Shown here piece after piece: positions 1 to 9,343 of a stretch of DNA of 42,637 nt (the first letter of the stretch is position 1; the number at the start of each line of letters is the position of its first letter). The notes beneath the pieces were generated by a model, which worked only from the letters and a program-made list of their open reading frames with translations, was not told where the DNA came from and ran no database searches. Made by a program: the position numbers and the translations under genes. The stretch is from NCBI RefSeq assembly GCF_008016795.1, contig NZ_SDIK01000101.1:1-42637 (forward strand). The letters are read 5' to 3'. The stretch comes from Prevotella brunnea (GTDB taxonomy: Bacteria > Bacteroidota > Bacteroidia > Bacteroidales > Bacteroidaceae).

Positions 1-18
1 GTGAATTCAGGAAAAGAC

Positions 19-99
19 AATAGCTTAGCCATTGCGTTTTAAAAGCTTACCTTTTGCGATGTAAAAGCTTACCTTTTGGAATGTAAAAGCTTACCTTTT
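19..99. repeat. 22-bp-period palindromic array 1 (4 units)
   Basis: Three identical 15-mers AAAAGCTTACCTTTT start at 41, 63 and 85, spaced exactly 22 bp. A degenerate fourth unit (AATAGCTTAGCCATT) lies in phase at 19. The core is a 7-bp inverted repeat around one central base, with a single C:C mismatch. The 7-bp linkers vary. The array has the same period and unit number as those near 17.3, 32.9 and 42.2 kb. I do not recognise the family; the function is unknown. Confidence 0.9.
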
Positions 100-413
100 G
101 AAACAGTGCTTGTAATAATCTGATTTACAGTATGTTGCAAATTGCAATTTATTGGCTTTGTCGTGGCTTGGTTTGTCGCGAAAACGAAGATCATTTTTCT
201 GACCGGAATATGGAAATAAAACATTTTTTTTAGTCCGGTTTTCGCATGATTGTTTTTTAAGAACGCCGGTCGTCGATTTAAGTTTGCAGATGAAAGGTGT
301 TTTGTTCCATAAGTTTCACGCGAGCACTTTTTGTTTTACGCGGGCACAACCTTTCATGAGTCTCAAATTCCCCCATAGGATATTAATATTTTCTTAAAAG
401 TGAGATATTTTTT

Positions 414-443
414 TTGATATTACCAATTTTATTCGTATCTTTG
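414..443 (+). promoter_or_regulatory. Bacteroidota-type promoter of rimP-nusA-infB
   Basis: The -33 TTG is at 414-416 and the -7 TATCTTTG at 436-443, separated by exactly 19 bp. This is the consensus spacing for the Bacteroidota primary sigma factor. The predicted transcript starts near 449, leaving a leader of about 55 nt that contains a strong hairpin. Confidence 0.85.
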
Positions 444-456
444 CAACGTTCAGAGG

Positions 457-488
457 AATGAGGGGCTTTTCGCAAGTCCCTCATTTTT
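457..488 (+). terminator. Attenuator-like hairpin in the rimP leader
   Basis: AATGAGGGGCTT (457-468) pairs with AAGTCCCTCATT (474-485) across a 5-nt loop, giving a 12-bp stem with one G-U pair. A run of five T ends it at 484-488. It lies between the predicted start site and the rimP ATG at 504, so it looks like an intrinsic terminator inside the operon leader. Control by NusA or antitermination is inference. Confidence 0.65.
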
Positions 489-503
489 CATATTAAAACG
501 CGT

Positions 504-971
504 ATGATAGATAAAAACGTTGTAAAGAAGATTGTTGATGAGTGGTTAGCAGGAAAAGACTATTTCCTTGTTGATGTTCAGTTAAGTCCCGATAGCAAGA
601 TTATTGTGGAAATCGATCACGCCGACGGGGTGTGGATTGAGGATTGTGTGGAGTTGAGCAGATATATAGAAGACCATCTCTCTCGCGATGAGGAAGACTA
701 CGAGCTTGAAGTAGGCTCGGCAGGACTCGGACAGCCTTTCAAAGTTCCGCAGCAGTACATTAATTTCATCGGAAAAGAAGTTGAGGTGCTTGATAAAGAC
801 CGCAAGAAAGTAAGAGGAATCTTGAAGAGCGTTCATGGGAACGACTTTGTCGTCGCTGTCAATGAGAAGGTAAAGGTGGAAGGCAAAAAACGTCCCGTGA
901 TGATGGACGTTGACCATTCGTTCAAGATGGATGAAGTAAAATATACAAAATATATAATAAGTTTCAAGTAA
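504..971 (+). CDS. rimP: Ribosome maturation factor RimP
   Basis: This 155-residue protein has normal length for RimP, which binds the 30S subunit and helps late maturation of its head. The family core is visible in the N-terminal half: an acidic patch with VDVQLSPDSKIIVEID, then CVELSRYIEDHL and the YELEVGSAGLGQPF segment typical of RimP (normally ending S-P-G-L-x-R/P). The second, Sm-like domain follows from about residue 85. It is the first gene of the rimP-nusA-infB cluster that is conserved across bacteria; the nusA start lies 4 nt after its stop. The ATG at 504 is the only start that fits the family N-terminus, and a strong promoter and hairpin precede it. Confidence 0.95.
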   Translation: MIDKNVVKKIVDEWLAGKDYFLVDVQLSPDSKIIVEIDHADGVWIEDCVELSRYIEDHLSRDEEDYELEVGSAGLGQPFKVPQQYINFIGKEVEVLDKDRKKVRGILKSVHGNDFVVAVNEKVKVEGKKRPVMMDVDHSFKMDEVKYTKYIISFK

Positions 972-975
972 AGCT

Positions 976-2238
976 ATGGCAGCAAGAAAAGAAGAAGAAC
1001 GTCCGAATATGATCGAGACTTTTAACGAGTTTAAAATTAACAAGCATATCGATCGCACGACGTTGGTGAGCGTTCTGGAAGAAAGCTTTCGTAACGTAAT
1101 TGCCAAGAAATTTGGTTCGGACGAGAACTTTGATGTTATCGTCAATCCGGATAAGGGCGACTTTGAAATCTATCGTAACCGCGTCGTAGTGGCTGACGGC
1201 GAAGTGCAGGACGAAAATAAGGAGATTAGCCTGACAGAGGCACGCAAGATAGAACCCGATTACGAAGTGGGAGAGGATGTTTCCGAACCGGTCGATTTCG
1301 CAAAGTTCGGCCGCAGAGCCATTCTGAACCTTCGTCAGACTTTGGCTTCAAAAGTGTTGGAACTGGAGCACGATTCCATTTATAACAAGTACAAAGACAG
1401 GGTGGGACAGATTATCTCAGGCGAGGTTTACCAAACTTGGAAACGCGAAGTGCTGCTTGTCGATGAAGATAACAATGAACTGATTTTACCAAAAGGAGAA
1501 CAAATTCCACGCGACCAATACAGAAAAGGCGAAACCATTCGTGCCGTCATCTTTCGCGTGGACAATGAGAACAACAATCCGAAAATTATCCTTTCACGCA
1601 CGGCACCGGAGTTCTTGGAACGGTTGCTCGAGGCGGAAGTGCCGGAAATCAGCGACGGTCTGATTGCAATCAAACGCATCGCGAGAATGCCCGGAGAACG
1701 AGCAAAGATAGCTGTGGAGAGTTACGATGATCGTATCGACCCCGTCGGAGCCTGCGTGGGCGTTCGCGGAAGTAGAGTTCATGGCATCGTGCGCGAACTC
1801 TGTAACGAGAATATCGATGTCATCAATTGGACAGACAATACAAAACTTTTTATCCAACGTGCGCTGTCGCCGGCAAAGGTGAGCAGCCTGACCATTGATG
1901 AGGAAAATAAGAAAGCGGAAGTTTATCTGCAACCCGAAGAGGTGAGTCTGGCAATCGGACGAGGCGGAATGAACATCAAGTTGGCAAGTATGCTGACCGG
2001 TTACACCATCGACGTGTTCCGTGAACTCAACGACCAAGAAACAGAGGAGGATATCTATTTGGATGAGTTCGCCGACGAAATCGACAAGTGGGTCATCGAT
2101 GCCATCAAGAGCATCGGACTGGATACGGCCAAACAGGTGTTGAACGCACCACGCGAGATGCTGATAGAGAAAGCCGACCTTGAAGAGGAAACAGTAGATA
2201 ACGTATTGAACATTTTAAGAGCAGAATTTGAGGGATAA
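976..2238 (+). CDS. nusA: Transcription termination/antitermination factor NusA
   Basis: NusA binds RNA polymerase and nascent RNA and modulates pausing, termination and antitermination. The 420 residues contain the N-terminal polymerase-binding domain (to about 130), an S1 domain (about 135-200, GQIISGEVYQ), KH1 (about 230-300, with DPVGACVGVRGSRV) and KH2 (about 310-370, with VSLAIGRGGMNIKLAS). A short helical tail of about 50 residues ends it. It is shorter than the E. coli protein because the two C-terminal acidic repeats are not evident, as is usual outside proteobacteria. It is translated 4 nt after rimP and precedes infB by 45 nt, so the three are surely co-transcribed. Confidence 0.97.
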   Translation: MAARKEEERPNMIETFNEFKINKHIDRTTLVSVLEESFRNVIAKKFGSDENFDVIVNPDKGDFEIYRNRVVVADGEVQDENKEISLTEARKIEPDYEVGEDVSEPVDFAKFGRRAILNLRQTLASKVLELEHDSIYNKYKDRVGQIISGEVYQTWKREVLLVDEDNNELILPKGEQIPRDQYRKGETIRAVIFRVDNENNNPKIILSRTAPEFLERLLEAEVPEISDGLIAIKRIARMPGERAKIAVESYDDRIDPVGACVGVRGSRVHGIVRELCNENIDVINWTDNTKLFIQRALSPAKVSSLTIDEENKKAEVYLQPEEVSLAIGRGGMNIKLASMLTGYTIDVFRELNDQETEEDIYLDEFADEIDKWVIDAIKSIGLDTAKQVLNAPREMLIEKADLEEETVDNVLNILRAEFEG

Positions 2239-2283
2239 GAGACTTCTCTCTTACCCAACATTCAAAAAGAAAGAAAAATATTA

Positions 2284-5127
2284 ATGAGCATCAGATTAAA
2301 CAAAGCAATTCGAGAACTGAACATAGGACTCCAAACGGCAGTGGAGTTCTTGGAACGAAGAAACGACTTGGGTGAAGTGAAAAACGACCTTAGCTTCAAA
2401 CTCAACGATAAACAATATCAGGCGTTGGTGAAAGAGTTTAAGGGCGACAAGGATATCAAGAACGATGCGGAAAAAATCTTCCAAAATAAACAAAAGGAAA
2501 AGATTCATGCGCAGAAGACTTCCTCGCACAAGGCGGAGACACTGCTGAAAGCAAAACGACCACAATTCAAGCCAATTGGAAAGATTGATCTCGACCAATT
2601 GAACAACCCCGTGGCAAAGTCTGCTGCTCAGAAACCTTCCGAACCTAAAACCAAGGGGACTGCCGTAAGCCCGAAAGAGAATGTGAAGGAGGAAGGGAAA
2701 GTTGAAAAATCATCAGAAAAACCGGAACCGGAAAAGGTGGAAAAACCAACGAAAATCATAAAACAGCCCGTGACGGAAGTAACGAAGACCGAAAACATAA
2801 AAAACAATAAACCCAAGTCGGATGTTACCCGGTCGGAAACAACGGCAAAGCAGACGAACGAAGAGGTTCAAAAGAACGAAAAGAAGATGGAGTCTGACAA
2901 CAACGGCATCTTCCAAACACAGAATGAAAAGAAGATGCTCAATCAGCCGAAAGTGAATGTGTTGGGTAAGATAGACCTAAGTACCATCAACCAAAGTACA
3001 AGACCCAAGAAGAAAACAAAGGAGGAACGCCGCAAGGAACGCGAGGAGAAGAATGCTCAAAGCGGACGAGGAAAAAAGAAACGCGTAAGAATAAATAAGG
3101 AACGCGTGGACATCAATGCTGCTGCCAACCAACAAGGTGGAAAGCAGAACTTTGGTAAAAAGAATAATAACGCCGGTGGCTCGAAACGTTCACGCGGCAA
3201 CCGCAACCAACGTCCGCTGGAGGTGGATGATGAGGCTGTGGCACGTCAGGTAAAAGAGACGTTGGCACGACTTACCAGTAAAAGCCAGAATAAAAAGGGA
3301 GCCAAATATCGTAGAGAAAAACGCGATGCTGTTCAGGAACGTTTGAGTGCAGAGGCAAAAGCGGAACGCAAGGAAAGCAAAATACTGAAATTAACGGAGT
3401 TTGTTACCGTATCGGAATTGGCAACGATGATGAATGTACCGGTAACAAATGTCATCTCTACCTTGATGTCTGTGGGCATCATGGTCTCTATCAATCAACG
3501 TTTGGATGCCGAAACCATTAATTTGGTGGCTGATGAATTCGGATTTAAGACCGAATACGTCAGTGCCGAGGTACAAGAGGCAGTAAGCGAAGAAGTGGAC
3601 GATGAGAACGACTTGGTATCGCGTGCCCCCATTGTTACAGTGATGGGACATGTTGATCATGGTAAGACTTCCTTGCTCGACCATATTCGCAGTACGAACG
3701 TAATTGCAGGAGAGGCAGGCGGTATCACTCAACATATTGGTGCTTACGGCGTAACCTTGCCGAGCGGAAGAAAGGTAACTTTCCTTGATACGCCGGGACA
3801 CGAGGCTTTCACCGCCATGCGTGCACGCGGTACTCAGGTTACTGATATTGCGATCATCATCATTGCGGCAGACGACTCCGTGATGCCCACCACAAAAGAG
3901 GCGATTGCTCACGCACAAGCCGCCGGAGTTCCGATGGTGTTCGCCATCAATAAGATTGATAAACCGGGAGCCAACCCGGATAAGATACGTGAGGATTTAA
4001 GCCAAATGAATTTGCTCGTAGAAGAGTGGGGCGGAAAATTCCAGTGTCAGGAAATCAGTGCCAAGAAAGGTATCGGCGTGTCAGAGTTGCTGGAAAAAGT
4101 GTTGCTGGAAGCAGAGATGCTCGACTTGAAAGCAAACCCAAATCGCAAGGCTACGGGAACCATCATCGAATCTTCCTTGGACAAGGGACGTGGCTATGTC
4201 AGTACGGTGCTCGTTTCCAACGGTACGTTGAAAGTGGGTGATATCGTTATTGCCGGAACTTCATGGGGACGAATCAAAGCCATGTTCAACGAGCGCAATC
4301 AGCGCATAGAGGAGGCTGCTCCGGCAGAGCCGGCAATCATTCTCGGATTGAACGGTGCTCCCACGGCGGGCGATACTTTCCATGTAATGGAAACCGAGCA
4401 GGAGGCAAGGGAAATTGCCAACAAACGCGAACAATTGCAACGAGAGCAAGGCTTGCGAACACAGACTCGCTTGACACTCTCCGATATTTCTCATCGTATC
4501 GCTCGTGGCGAGTTCCATGAATTGAACATCATCGTGAAGGGAGATACGGATGGTTCCATTGAAGCGTTGTCCGATTCGTTCATCAAACTTTCCACGGAAA
4601 AAGTGAATGTAAACGTAATCAACAAGGCAGTGGGACAGATTTCCGAAAACGATGTGATGCTTGCCGCCGCATCTGATGCCATCATCGTAGGCTTCCAAGT
4701 TCGCCCATCGGCAGACGCTCGTAAGTTGGCGGAACGAGATGGAGTGGAAATCAATACCTATTCGGTAATCTATGATGCCATTGATGATGTTACTTCAGCC
4801 ATGGTTGGTATGCTCGATAAGGTGAAGAAAGAGGTCGTTACCGGACAGATTGACGTTCAGCAGGTATTTAAGATATCAAAGGTGGGTACCGTAGCCGGCG
4901 GTCTTGTTACAGAAGGTAAGGTACATAATAAGGACAAATGTCGCGTCATACGTGATGGCATCGTTATTCATACAGCTCCCATTAGTGCTTTGAAACGTTA
5001 TAAGGATGATGTGAAAGAAGTGGCCACGGGATTGGAGTGTGGTGTTTCGCTCGTTAATTACAATGATATACAAGCCGGCGACGTGATTGAAACGTTCACC
5101 GAGATAGAAGTAGAACAGAAGCTATAG
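2284..5127 (+). CDS. infB: Translation initiation factor IF-2
   Basis: IF-2 is the GTPase that recruits fMet-tRNA to the 30S subunit and promotes subunit joining. At 947 residues it has a long, charged, low-complexity N-terminal region (about residues 60-370, rich in K, E, N and Q) as in other Bacteroidota. An IF2_N segment ([21 protein letters not shown]) and the G domain follow. G1 is GHVDHGKT at 455-462; DTPGH, NKID and SAK motifs come after it. Domains II-IV complete the C-terminus. The N-terminal extension carries two similar motifs, [12 protein letters not shown] and [12 protein letters not shown], also seen in other Bacteroidota IF-2. It is the last gene of the rimP operon; a hairpin follows the stop. 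Confidence 0.97.
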   Translation: MSIRLNKAIRELNIGLQTAVEFLERRNDLGEVKNDLSFKLNDKQYQALVKEFKGDKDIKNDAEKIFQNKQKEKIHAQKTSSHKAETLLKAKRPQFKPIGKIDLDQLNNPVAKSAAQKPSEPKTKGTAVSPKENVKEEGKVEKSSEKPEPEKVEKPTKIIKQPVTEVTKTENIKNNKPKSDVTRSETTAKQTNEEVQKNEKKMESDNNGIFQTQNEKKMLNQPKVNVLGKIDLSTINQSTRPKKKTKEERRKEREEKNAQSGRGKKKRVRINKERVDINAAANQQGGKQNFGKKNNNAGGSKRSRGNRNQRPLEVDDEAVARQVKETLARLTSKSQNKKGAKYRREKRDAVQERLSAEAKAERKESKILKLTEFVTVSELATMMNVPVTNVISTLMSVGIMVSINQRLDAETINLVADEFGFKTEYVSAEVQEAVSEEVDDENDLVSRAPIVTVMGHVDHGKTSLLDHIRSTNVIAGEAGGITQHIGAYGVTLPSGRKVTFLDTPGHEAFTAMRARGTQVTDIAIIIIAADDSVMPTTKEAIAHAQAAGVPMVFAINKIDKPGANPDKIREDLSQMNLLVEEWGGKFQCQEISAKKGIGVSELLEKVLLEAEMLDLKANPNRKATGTIIESSLDKGRGYVSTVLVSNGTLKVGDIVIAGTSWGRIKAMFNERNQRIEEAAPAEPAIILGLNGAPTAGDTFHVMETEQEAREIANKREQLQREQGLRTQTRLTLSDISHRIARGEFHELNIIVKGDTDGSIEALSDSFIKLSTEKVNVNVINKAVGQISENDVMLAAASDAIIVGFQVRPSADARKLAERDGVEINTYSVIYDAIDDVTSAMVGMLDKVKKEVVTGQIDVQQVFKISKVGTVAGGLVTEGKVHNKDKCRVIRDGIVIHTAPISALKRYKDDVKEVATGLECGVSLVNYNDIQAGDVIETFTEIEVEQKL

Positions 5128-5135
5128 TGTGTCAG

Positions 5136-5172
5136 CCGTCTTTCTTCTCTGCAAACGAAAGAAAGACGGTTT
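5136..5172 (+). terminator. Terminator after infB
   Basis: CCGTCTTTCTT (5136-5146) and AAGAAAGACGG (5159-5169) form a perfect 11-bp stem with a 12-nt loop, followed by TTTG. The T tract is short, so termination may be partial. Confidence 0.7.
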
Positions 5173-5276
5173 GTCATTTGTGGCAACTATGTCGTTTGGC
5201 ATGCTATTTGTTTCCGGGAAATATGTGTAAAGACAGTGGAAGATTAGTCTGATGCTGTCATAATAGGTAAAAAGTA

Positions 5277-6722
5277 ATGTCAGAAAAAAATAGCAACGAG
5301 TATGTAAAGAAGGTTGCCGAACAGAAATACGAGTTCGGATTTACAACCGATGTACATACGGATATTATTCCGAAAGGTCTGAACGAAGATGTTGTCAGGC
5401 TTATTTCTCAAAAGAAAGGGGAGCCGGAGTGGCTTCTCGATTTTCGTTTAAAGGCGTTTCGTTATTGGCAAACGCTGAAAATGCCAACATGGGCTCATTT
5501 ACAACTGCCTGAGATTGACTATCAAGCCATCTCTTATTATGCCGATCCATTGGCAAAGAAACCCAAAAACAAGGAGATAGACCCGGAGTTGGAAAAAACT
5601 TTCGATAAGTTAGGCATTCCTTTGGAAGAAAGACTCGCCCTGAGCGGTACGGCAGTAGATGCCATCATGGATTCTGTGTCGGTGAAGACCACTTTCAAGA
5701 AGCAATTGGCTGAAAAGGGAATTATTTTTTGCTCCATTGGTGAGGCAGTAAAAGAATACCCTGATTTGGTGAAACAATATCTTGGCACGGTTGTTCCTTA
5801 CAAGGATAACTTCACGGCGGCTCTAAATTCAGCTGTTTTTAGTGATGGGTCGTTCGTTTATATTCCAAAGGGAGTACGCTGCCCAATGGAATTAAGCTCT
5901 TATTTTCGTATCAATGCCATCAATACCGGACAGTTCGAACGCACTCTAATCATAGCTGATGATAATTCTTACGTGAGCTATCTTGAGGGATGTACCGCAC
6001 CGATGCGCGATGAAAACCAGCTTCATGCCGCCATCGTGGAGATTGTTGTATTGAATAATGCGGAAGTGAAATATTCTACCGTACAGAATTGGTATCCCGG
6101 AGATGAGAACGGAAAAGGTGGCGTGCTAAATCTTGTAACAAAGCGTGGCGACCTTCGTGGCGTAAATTCCAAGTTGTCATGGACACAAGTGGAAACAGGG
6201 TCTGCCATAACATGGAAATATCCATCGTGCATCCTTCGCGGTGATAATTCACAAGCTGAGTTTTATTCAGTCGCTGTTACAAACAATTATCAGGAAGCGG
6301 ACACAGGTACGAAGATGATTCACATGGGAAAGAACACCAAGAGTACCATTATCTCTAAGGGTATATCCGCCGGACACAGTCAAAACTCTTATCGCGGACT
6401 TGTGCGTGCCACACCGAATGCGGACAACGCACGCAACTATAGCTCGTGCGACTCGCTGCTTTTAGGTTCTAAATGTGGAGCTCATACGTTTCCATACTTG
6501 GATATTCACAATGACACAGCTATCATGGAACACGAAGCTACTACTTCCAAGATTAGCGAAGAACAGCTCTTTTATTGCAATCAGCGAGGTATTCCCACTG
6601 AAGATGCAATCGGATTAATCGTCAATGGTTATGCGAAAGATGTGTTGAATAAGCTGCCGATGGAGTTCGCCGTGGAAGCCCAGAAACTTCTCTCCGTTAC
6701 TTTGGAAGGAACGGTGGGATAG
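5277..6722 (+). CDS. sufB: Fe-S cluster scaffold subunit SufB
   Basis: SufB is the core scaffold of the SufBC2D complex, on which Fe-S clusters are assembled in the cytosol. The 481 residues match the usual length. The conserved C-terminal beta-helix region is intact, including the cysteine in [20 protein letters not shown], the acidic [17 protein letters not shown] segment and the RGIPTEDA signature before the final helices. The N-terminal [16 protein letters not shown] and [18 protein letters not shown] segments are also typical. It heads the suf cluster. No clear -7/-33 promoter was found in the 150 bp upstream, so the suf start site is undefined. A small secreted-protein gene lies between it and sufC. 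Confidence 0.97.
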   Translation: MSEKNSNEYVKKVAEQKYEFGFTTDVHTDIIPKGLNEDVVRLISQKKGEPEWLLDFRLKAFRYWQTLKMPTWAHLQLPEIDYQAISYYADPLAKKPKNKEIDPELEKTFDKLGIPLEERLALSGTAVDAIMDSVSVKTTFKKQLAEKGIIFCSIGEAVKEYPDLVKQYLGTVVPYKDNFTAALNSAVFSDGSFVYIPKGVRCPMELSSYFRINAINTGQFERTLIIADDNSYVSYLEGCTAPMRDENQLHAAIVEIVVLNNAEVKYSTVQNWYPGDENGKGGVLNLVTKRGDLRGVNSKLSWTQVETGSAITWKYPSCILRGDNSQAEFYSVAVTNNYQEADTGTKMIHMGKNTKSTIISKGISAGHSQNSYRGLVRATPNADNARNYSSCDSLLLGSKCGAHTFPYLDIHNDTAIMEHEATTSKISEEQLFYCNQRGIPTEDAIGLIVNGYAKDVLNKLPMEFAVEAQKLLSVTLEGTVG

Positions 6723-6776
6723 TGATGGCTCTTTCATGTGGAAAAACAACGATAAGAATGAAATAAAGGGTAGTAT

Positions 6777-7118
6777 ATGTTAAGGAAAGTGGTAATCTTC
6801 TTGTTTGTCTTGCTCGCTTCCGTTGCTTCTGCGCAAAGTTGGCAGCCTAAGGCTTGGCAGCAATATCTTATTGAATTGAATGTACGGAAAGACACTATTC
6901 CGCAGCTTTCGTCTATCATGTGCCCAAAGAATGTAAGCACGCGAAGAATTGACACCCGCCCCTTCCGTTGTGGACCTTATTATATGCCCGACCCACCATC
7001 ACTGTTTGAAGCGCAGGATGAGGCGGAGAGGTGGAGGCGTATTGAGCGCGACGGATATCATACCACGGATTTGGTCTGCGATATACTGAACGGTGTGCTA
7101 CAAGTGCTGTTTGAATAA
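6777..7118 (+). CDS. Small secreted hypothetical protein within the suf operon
   Basis: This 113-residue protein has a clear signal peptide (MLRKVVIFLFVLLASVASAQ, cleavage about 20). The mature part is about 93 residues, rich in W, P, R and D, with three cysteines (SIMCPKN, FRCGPYY, LVCDILN). I recognise no domain. It starts 54 nt after sufB and ends 22 nt before sufC, on the same strand, so it is very likely co-transcribed with suf genes. That is odd, because Suf proteins are cytosolic while this one is exported. The signal peptide, codon use like the neighbours and tight spacing argue it is real. The function is unknown. Confidence 0.75.
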   Translation: MLRKVVIFLFVLLASVASAQSWQPKAWQQYLIELNVRKDTIPQLSSIMCPKNVSTRRIDTRPFRCGPYYMPDPPSLFEAQDEAERWRRIERDGYHTTDLVCDILNGVLQVLFE

Positions 7119-7140
7119 ATAAAGAAATATAAAAAACATT

Positions 7141-7896
7141 ATGTTAGAAGTAAAAGACCTGCATGCAACTATTGCAGAAAAAGAAATATTGCGAGGCATC
7201 AATCTTACCGTCAATGATGGCGAGGTGCATGCTATCATGGGACCGAATGGTTCCGGAAAATCAACTTTAAGTGCCGTTCTCACCGGAAATCCTCTCTATG
7301 AGGTTACCGGGGGTACGGCTTTTTTCAATGGTAAAAATCTCTTAGAGATGAAACCGGAAGACAGAGCTCATGAAGGGCTTTTCCTTTCTTTTCAATATCC
7401 GGTGGAAATTCCGGGCGTGAGCATGATAAACTTCATGAAGGCAGCTATCAATGCCAAGCGACAATATGAGGGACTGGAGCCTTTAAAGGCTGCTGAGTTC
7501 CTGAAACTCATGCGCGAGAAACGCGACTTGGTGGGACTCGACTCAAAACTCTCTCACCGCAGCGTCAATGAAGGCTTCTCGGGCGGTGAGAAAAAGCGCA
7601 ACGAAATCTTCCAAATGGCAATGTTGGAGCCTAAGTTGAGCATCCTCGATGAGACCGACTCAGGACTTGATGTCGATGCTATGCGCATCGTGGCGGAAGG
7701 AGTGAACAAGATGCACACGTCTCAAACTTCAACCATTGTCATCACCCACTATGAACGGCTCTTGGAAATGATAAAGCCCGATGTAGTGCATGTACTCTAT
7801 CAGGGCAGGATTGTGAAGACCGGGGGACACGAGCTTGCCCGGGAAATAGAGAAAAGAGGCTACGACTGGATAAGAGAAGAAGTGGACGGAAAATAG
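7141..7896 (+). CDS. sufC: Fe-S assembly ATPase SufC
   Basis: SufC is the ABC-type ATPase of SufBC2D; its ATP-driven dimerisation reshapes SufB-SufD during cluster assembly. All ABC motifs are present in 251 residues: Walker A GPNGSGKST at 34-42, the Q-loop in LSFQYPVEIPG, the SufC-type signature SGGEKKRNE and Walker B LSILDETDSGLD, with H in IVITHYERLLE as the switch histidine. The E in SGGEKKRNE-IFQ and the D-E-T-D variant are family features. There is no membrane segment. It lies 22 nt after the small secreted gene and 92 nt before sufD, with a hairpin in that gap. Confidence 0.98.
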   Translation: MLEVKDLHATIAEKEILRGINLTVNDGEVHAIMGPNGSGKSTLSAVLTGNPLYEVTGGTAFFNGKNLLEMKPEDRAHEGLFLSFQYPVEIPGVSMINFMKAAINAKRQYEGLEPLKAAEFLKLMREKRDLVGLDSKLSHRSVNEGFSGGEKKRNEIFQMAMLEPKLSILDETDSGLDVDAMRIVAEGVNKMHTSQTSTIVITHYERLLEMIKPDVVHVLYQGRIVKTGGHELAREIEKRGYDWIREEVDGK

Positions 7897-7923
7897 AATC
7901 GTGAATCCGATTATCTTCCGGCG

Positions 7924-7945
7924 AGCCTCTCATTGGAGGCTTTTC
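7924..7945 (+). terminator. Stem-loop between sufC and sufD
   Basis: AGCCTC (7924-7929) pairs with GAGGCT (7936-7941), 6-nt loop, followed by TTTC. It sits in the 92-nt gap between sufC and sufD. It may act as a partial terminator or an mRNA processing or stability element that lowers sufDS expression relative to sufBC. The role is inference. Confidence 0.45.
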
Positions 7946-7988
7946 CGGTATTCTTCATTGAGAACATCTTCTAAAACAATTAGTTACA

Positions 7989-9332
7989 ATGCAAAGCGAA
8001 AAACAATATATCGACCTATATAGCGAGAATCGGGAGATGATTATGAAACATTCTGCCGATGTTTTGAATAGGGTTCGCGATAAGGCTTTTGAGGATTTCA
8101 AGTCGCAGGGCTTCCCCACAAAAAAAGTGGAACGCTATAAATATACGAATATTCCCCGGCTTTTCGCACCCAATTACGGACTGAACCTGCAACGACTCGA
8201 CATCCCCGTAAATCCTGCCAAGACCTTTCAATGCGGAGTGCCCAACCTCAGCACTTCCTTGTATTTTGTGGTGAACGACCGGTTTTACGATAAACAGTTG
8301 CCCAAGGCACAACTCACCGGTGGCATTATTGTCGATAGCCTGAGCCATGCAGCACAAACCCAACCGGAGCTTATTGCGAAACATTACGCCAAGATAGCCG
8401 AAACAGGGAAAGACACCGTAACGGCACTCAACACAATGTTGGCTCAAGACGGATTGTTTATTTACATTCCCGAGAACGTAAAGGCGGGTCGCACCATTCA
8501 GGTAATCAATATTCTGAGAGCGGACGTGGACTTAATGGTTAATCGACGTGTGCTCATCATCTTGGAAAAAGGTGCAGAAGCCGACATGCTCTTTTGTGAT
8601 GATACAGCTGACGACCTCAACTTCCTAACCACACAGGTCATCGAAGCTTACGTGGGCGATAATGCCCGGCTTGAGTTGAACTGTTTGGAAGAAACCCACG
8701 CGAAGAACGTTCGCCTTTCGAATGTTTACATTGAGCAACAACGCAACAGCAGTGTCAATCACAATGTGATAACCTTGCACAACGGCGTTACTCGCAACAA
8801 GCTCGACCTTGTCTTTAAGGGTGAGGGCGGAGAGTGTTCTTGCAATGGTTGCGTCATTGCCGACAAGGAACAACACGTTGATAACAACACGGTCATTCGC
8901 CACGATGCGGGACATTGTACCAGCGACCAACTTTATAAATATGTGTTGGACGATAAAGCCGTCGGTGCGTTTGCAGGTCTTATCTATGTGGCAAAAGATG
9001 CACAGAAGAGCTTTTCCCATGAGGTGAACCAAAACCTATGTGCTTCCAAGACGGCGCACATGTATTCGCAGCCCATGTTGGAAATCTATGCCGATGATGT
9101 TCAATGTAATCATGGTTCCACGGTCGGACAACTCAACGATGCCGCCATGTTCTATATGCGTCAGCGTGGAATAGACGAACGCGAGGCTAAACTCCTTTTG
9201 GAATTTGCTTTTGTCAATGAAGTGATCGATAAGATGCAGCTCATTCCCTTGCGCGACCGGCTTCATCACTTGGTGGAAAAACGATTTCGTGGAGAGCTGG
9301 CGAAGTGTCAGGGTTGCAGTTTGTGTCGATAA
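7989..9332 (+). CDS. sufD: Fe-S assembly protein SufD
   Basis: SufD is the SufB paralogue that pairs with it in SufBC2D and is needed for iron entry. The 447 residues show the SufD N-terminal helical part (KVERYKYTNIPRLFAPNYG), the central beta-helix, and the diagnostic C-terminal stretch with ADDVQCNHGSTVGQLND, FYMRQRGIDEREAKLLL and FAFVNEV. The conserved histidine of SufD (in QCNHGST) is present. The last eight residues hold three cysteines, C440, C443 and C446 (CQGCSLC), a CxxCxxC metal-binding pattern not found in E. coli SufD. The gene starts 92 nt after sufC and 11 nt before sufS. Confidence 0.96.
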   Translation: MQSEKQYIDLYSENREMIMKHSADVLNRVRDKAFEDFKSQGFPTKKVERYKYTNIPRLFAPNYGLNLQRLDIPVNPAKTFQCGVPNLSTSLYFVVNDRFYDKQLPKAQLTGGIIVDSLSHAAQTQPELIAKHYAKIAETGKDTVTALNTMLAQDGLFIYIPENVKAGRTIQVINILRADVDLMVNRRVLIILEKGAEADMLFCDDTADDLNFLTTQVIEAYVGDNARLELNCLEETHAKNVRLSNVYIEQQRNSSVNHNVITLHNGVTRNKLDLVFKGEGGECSCNGCVIADKEQHVDNNTVIRHDAGHCTSDQLYKYVLDDKAVGAFAGLIYVAKDAQKSFSHEVNQNLCASKTAHMYSQPMLEIYADDVQCNHGSTVGQLNDAAMFYMRQRGIDEREAKLLLEFAFVNEVIDKMQLIPLRDRLHHLVEKRFRGELAKCQGCSLCR

Positions 9333-9343
9333 AGTCTTGAGTT

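Larger units (their letters stand above)
1..503. other. Intergenic region upstream of rimP
   Basis: No convincing gene is seen. The region holds repeat array 1, then a stretch with two similar copies of a CACGCGAGCAC / TACGCGGGCAC motif (about 317-347). These copies are enclosed by a perfect 9-bp inverted repeat ATGAAAGGT / ACCTTTCAT at 290-298 and 349-357. The rimP promoter and its leader hairpin follow. The left edge is cut by the window. Confidence 0.7.

Noticed and set aside
582..1145. Leftward 187-codon frame over rimP
   Set aside because: It is antisense to rimP and nusA, whose motifs are clear, and lacks any recognisable domain.
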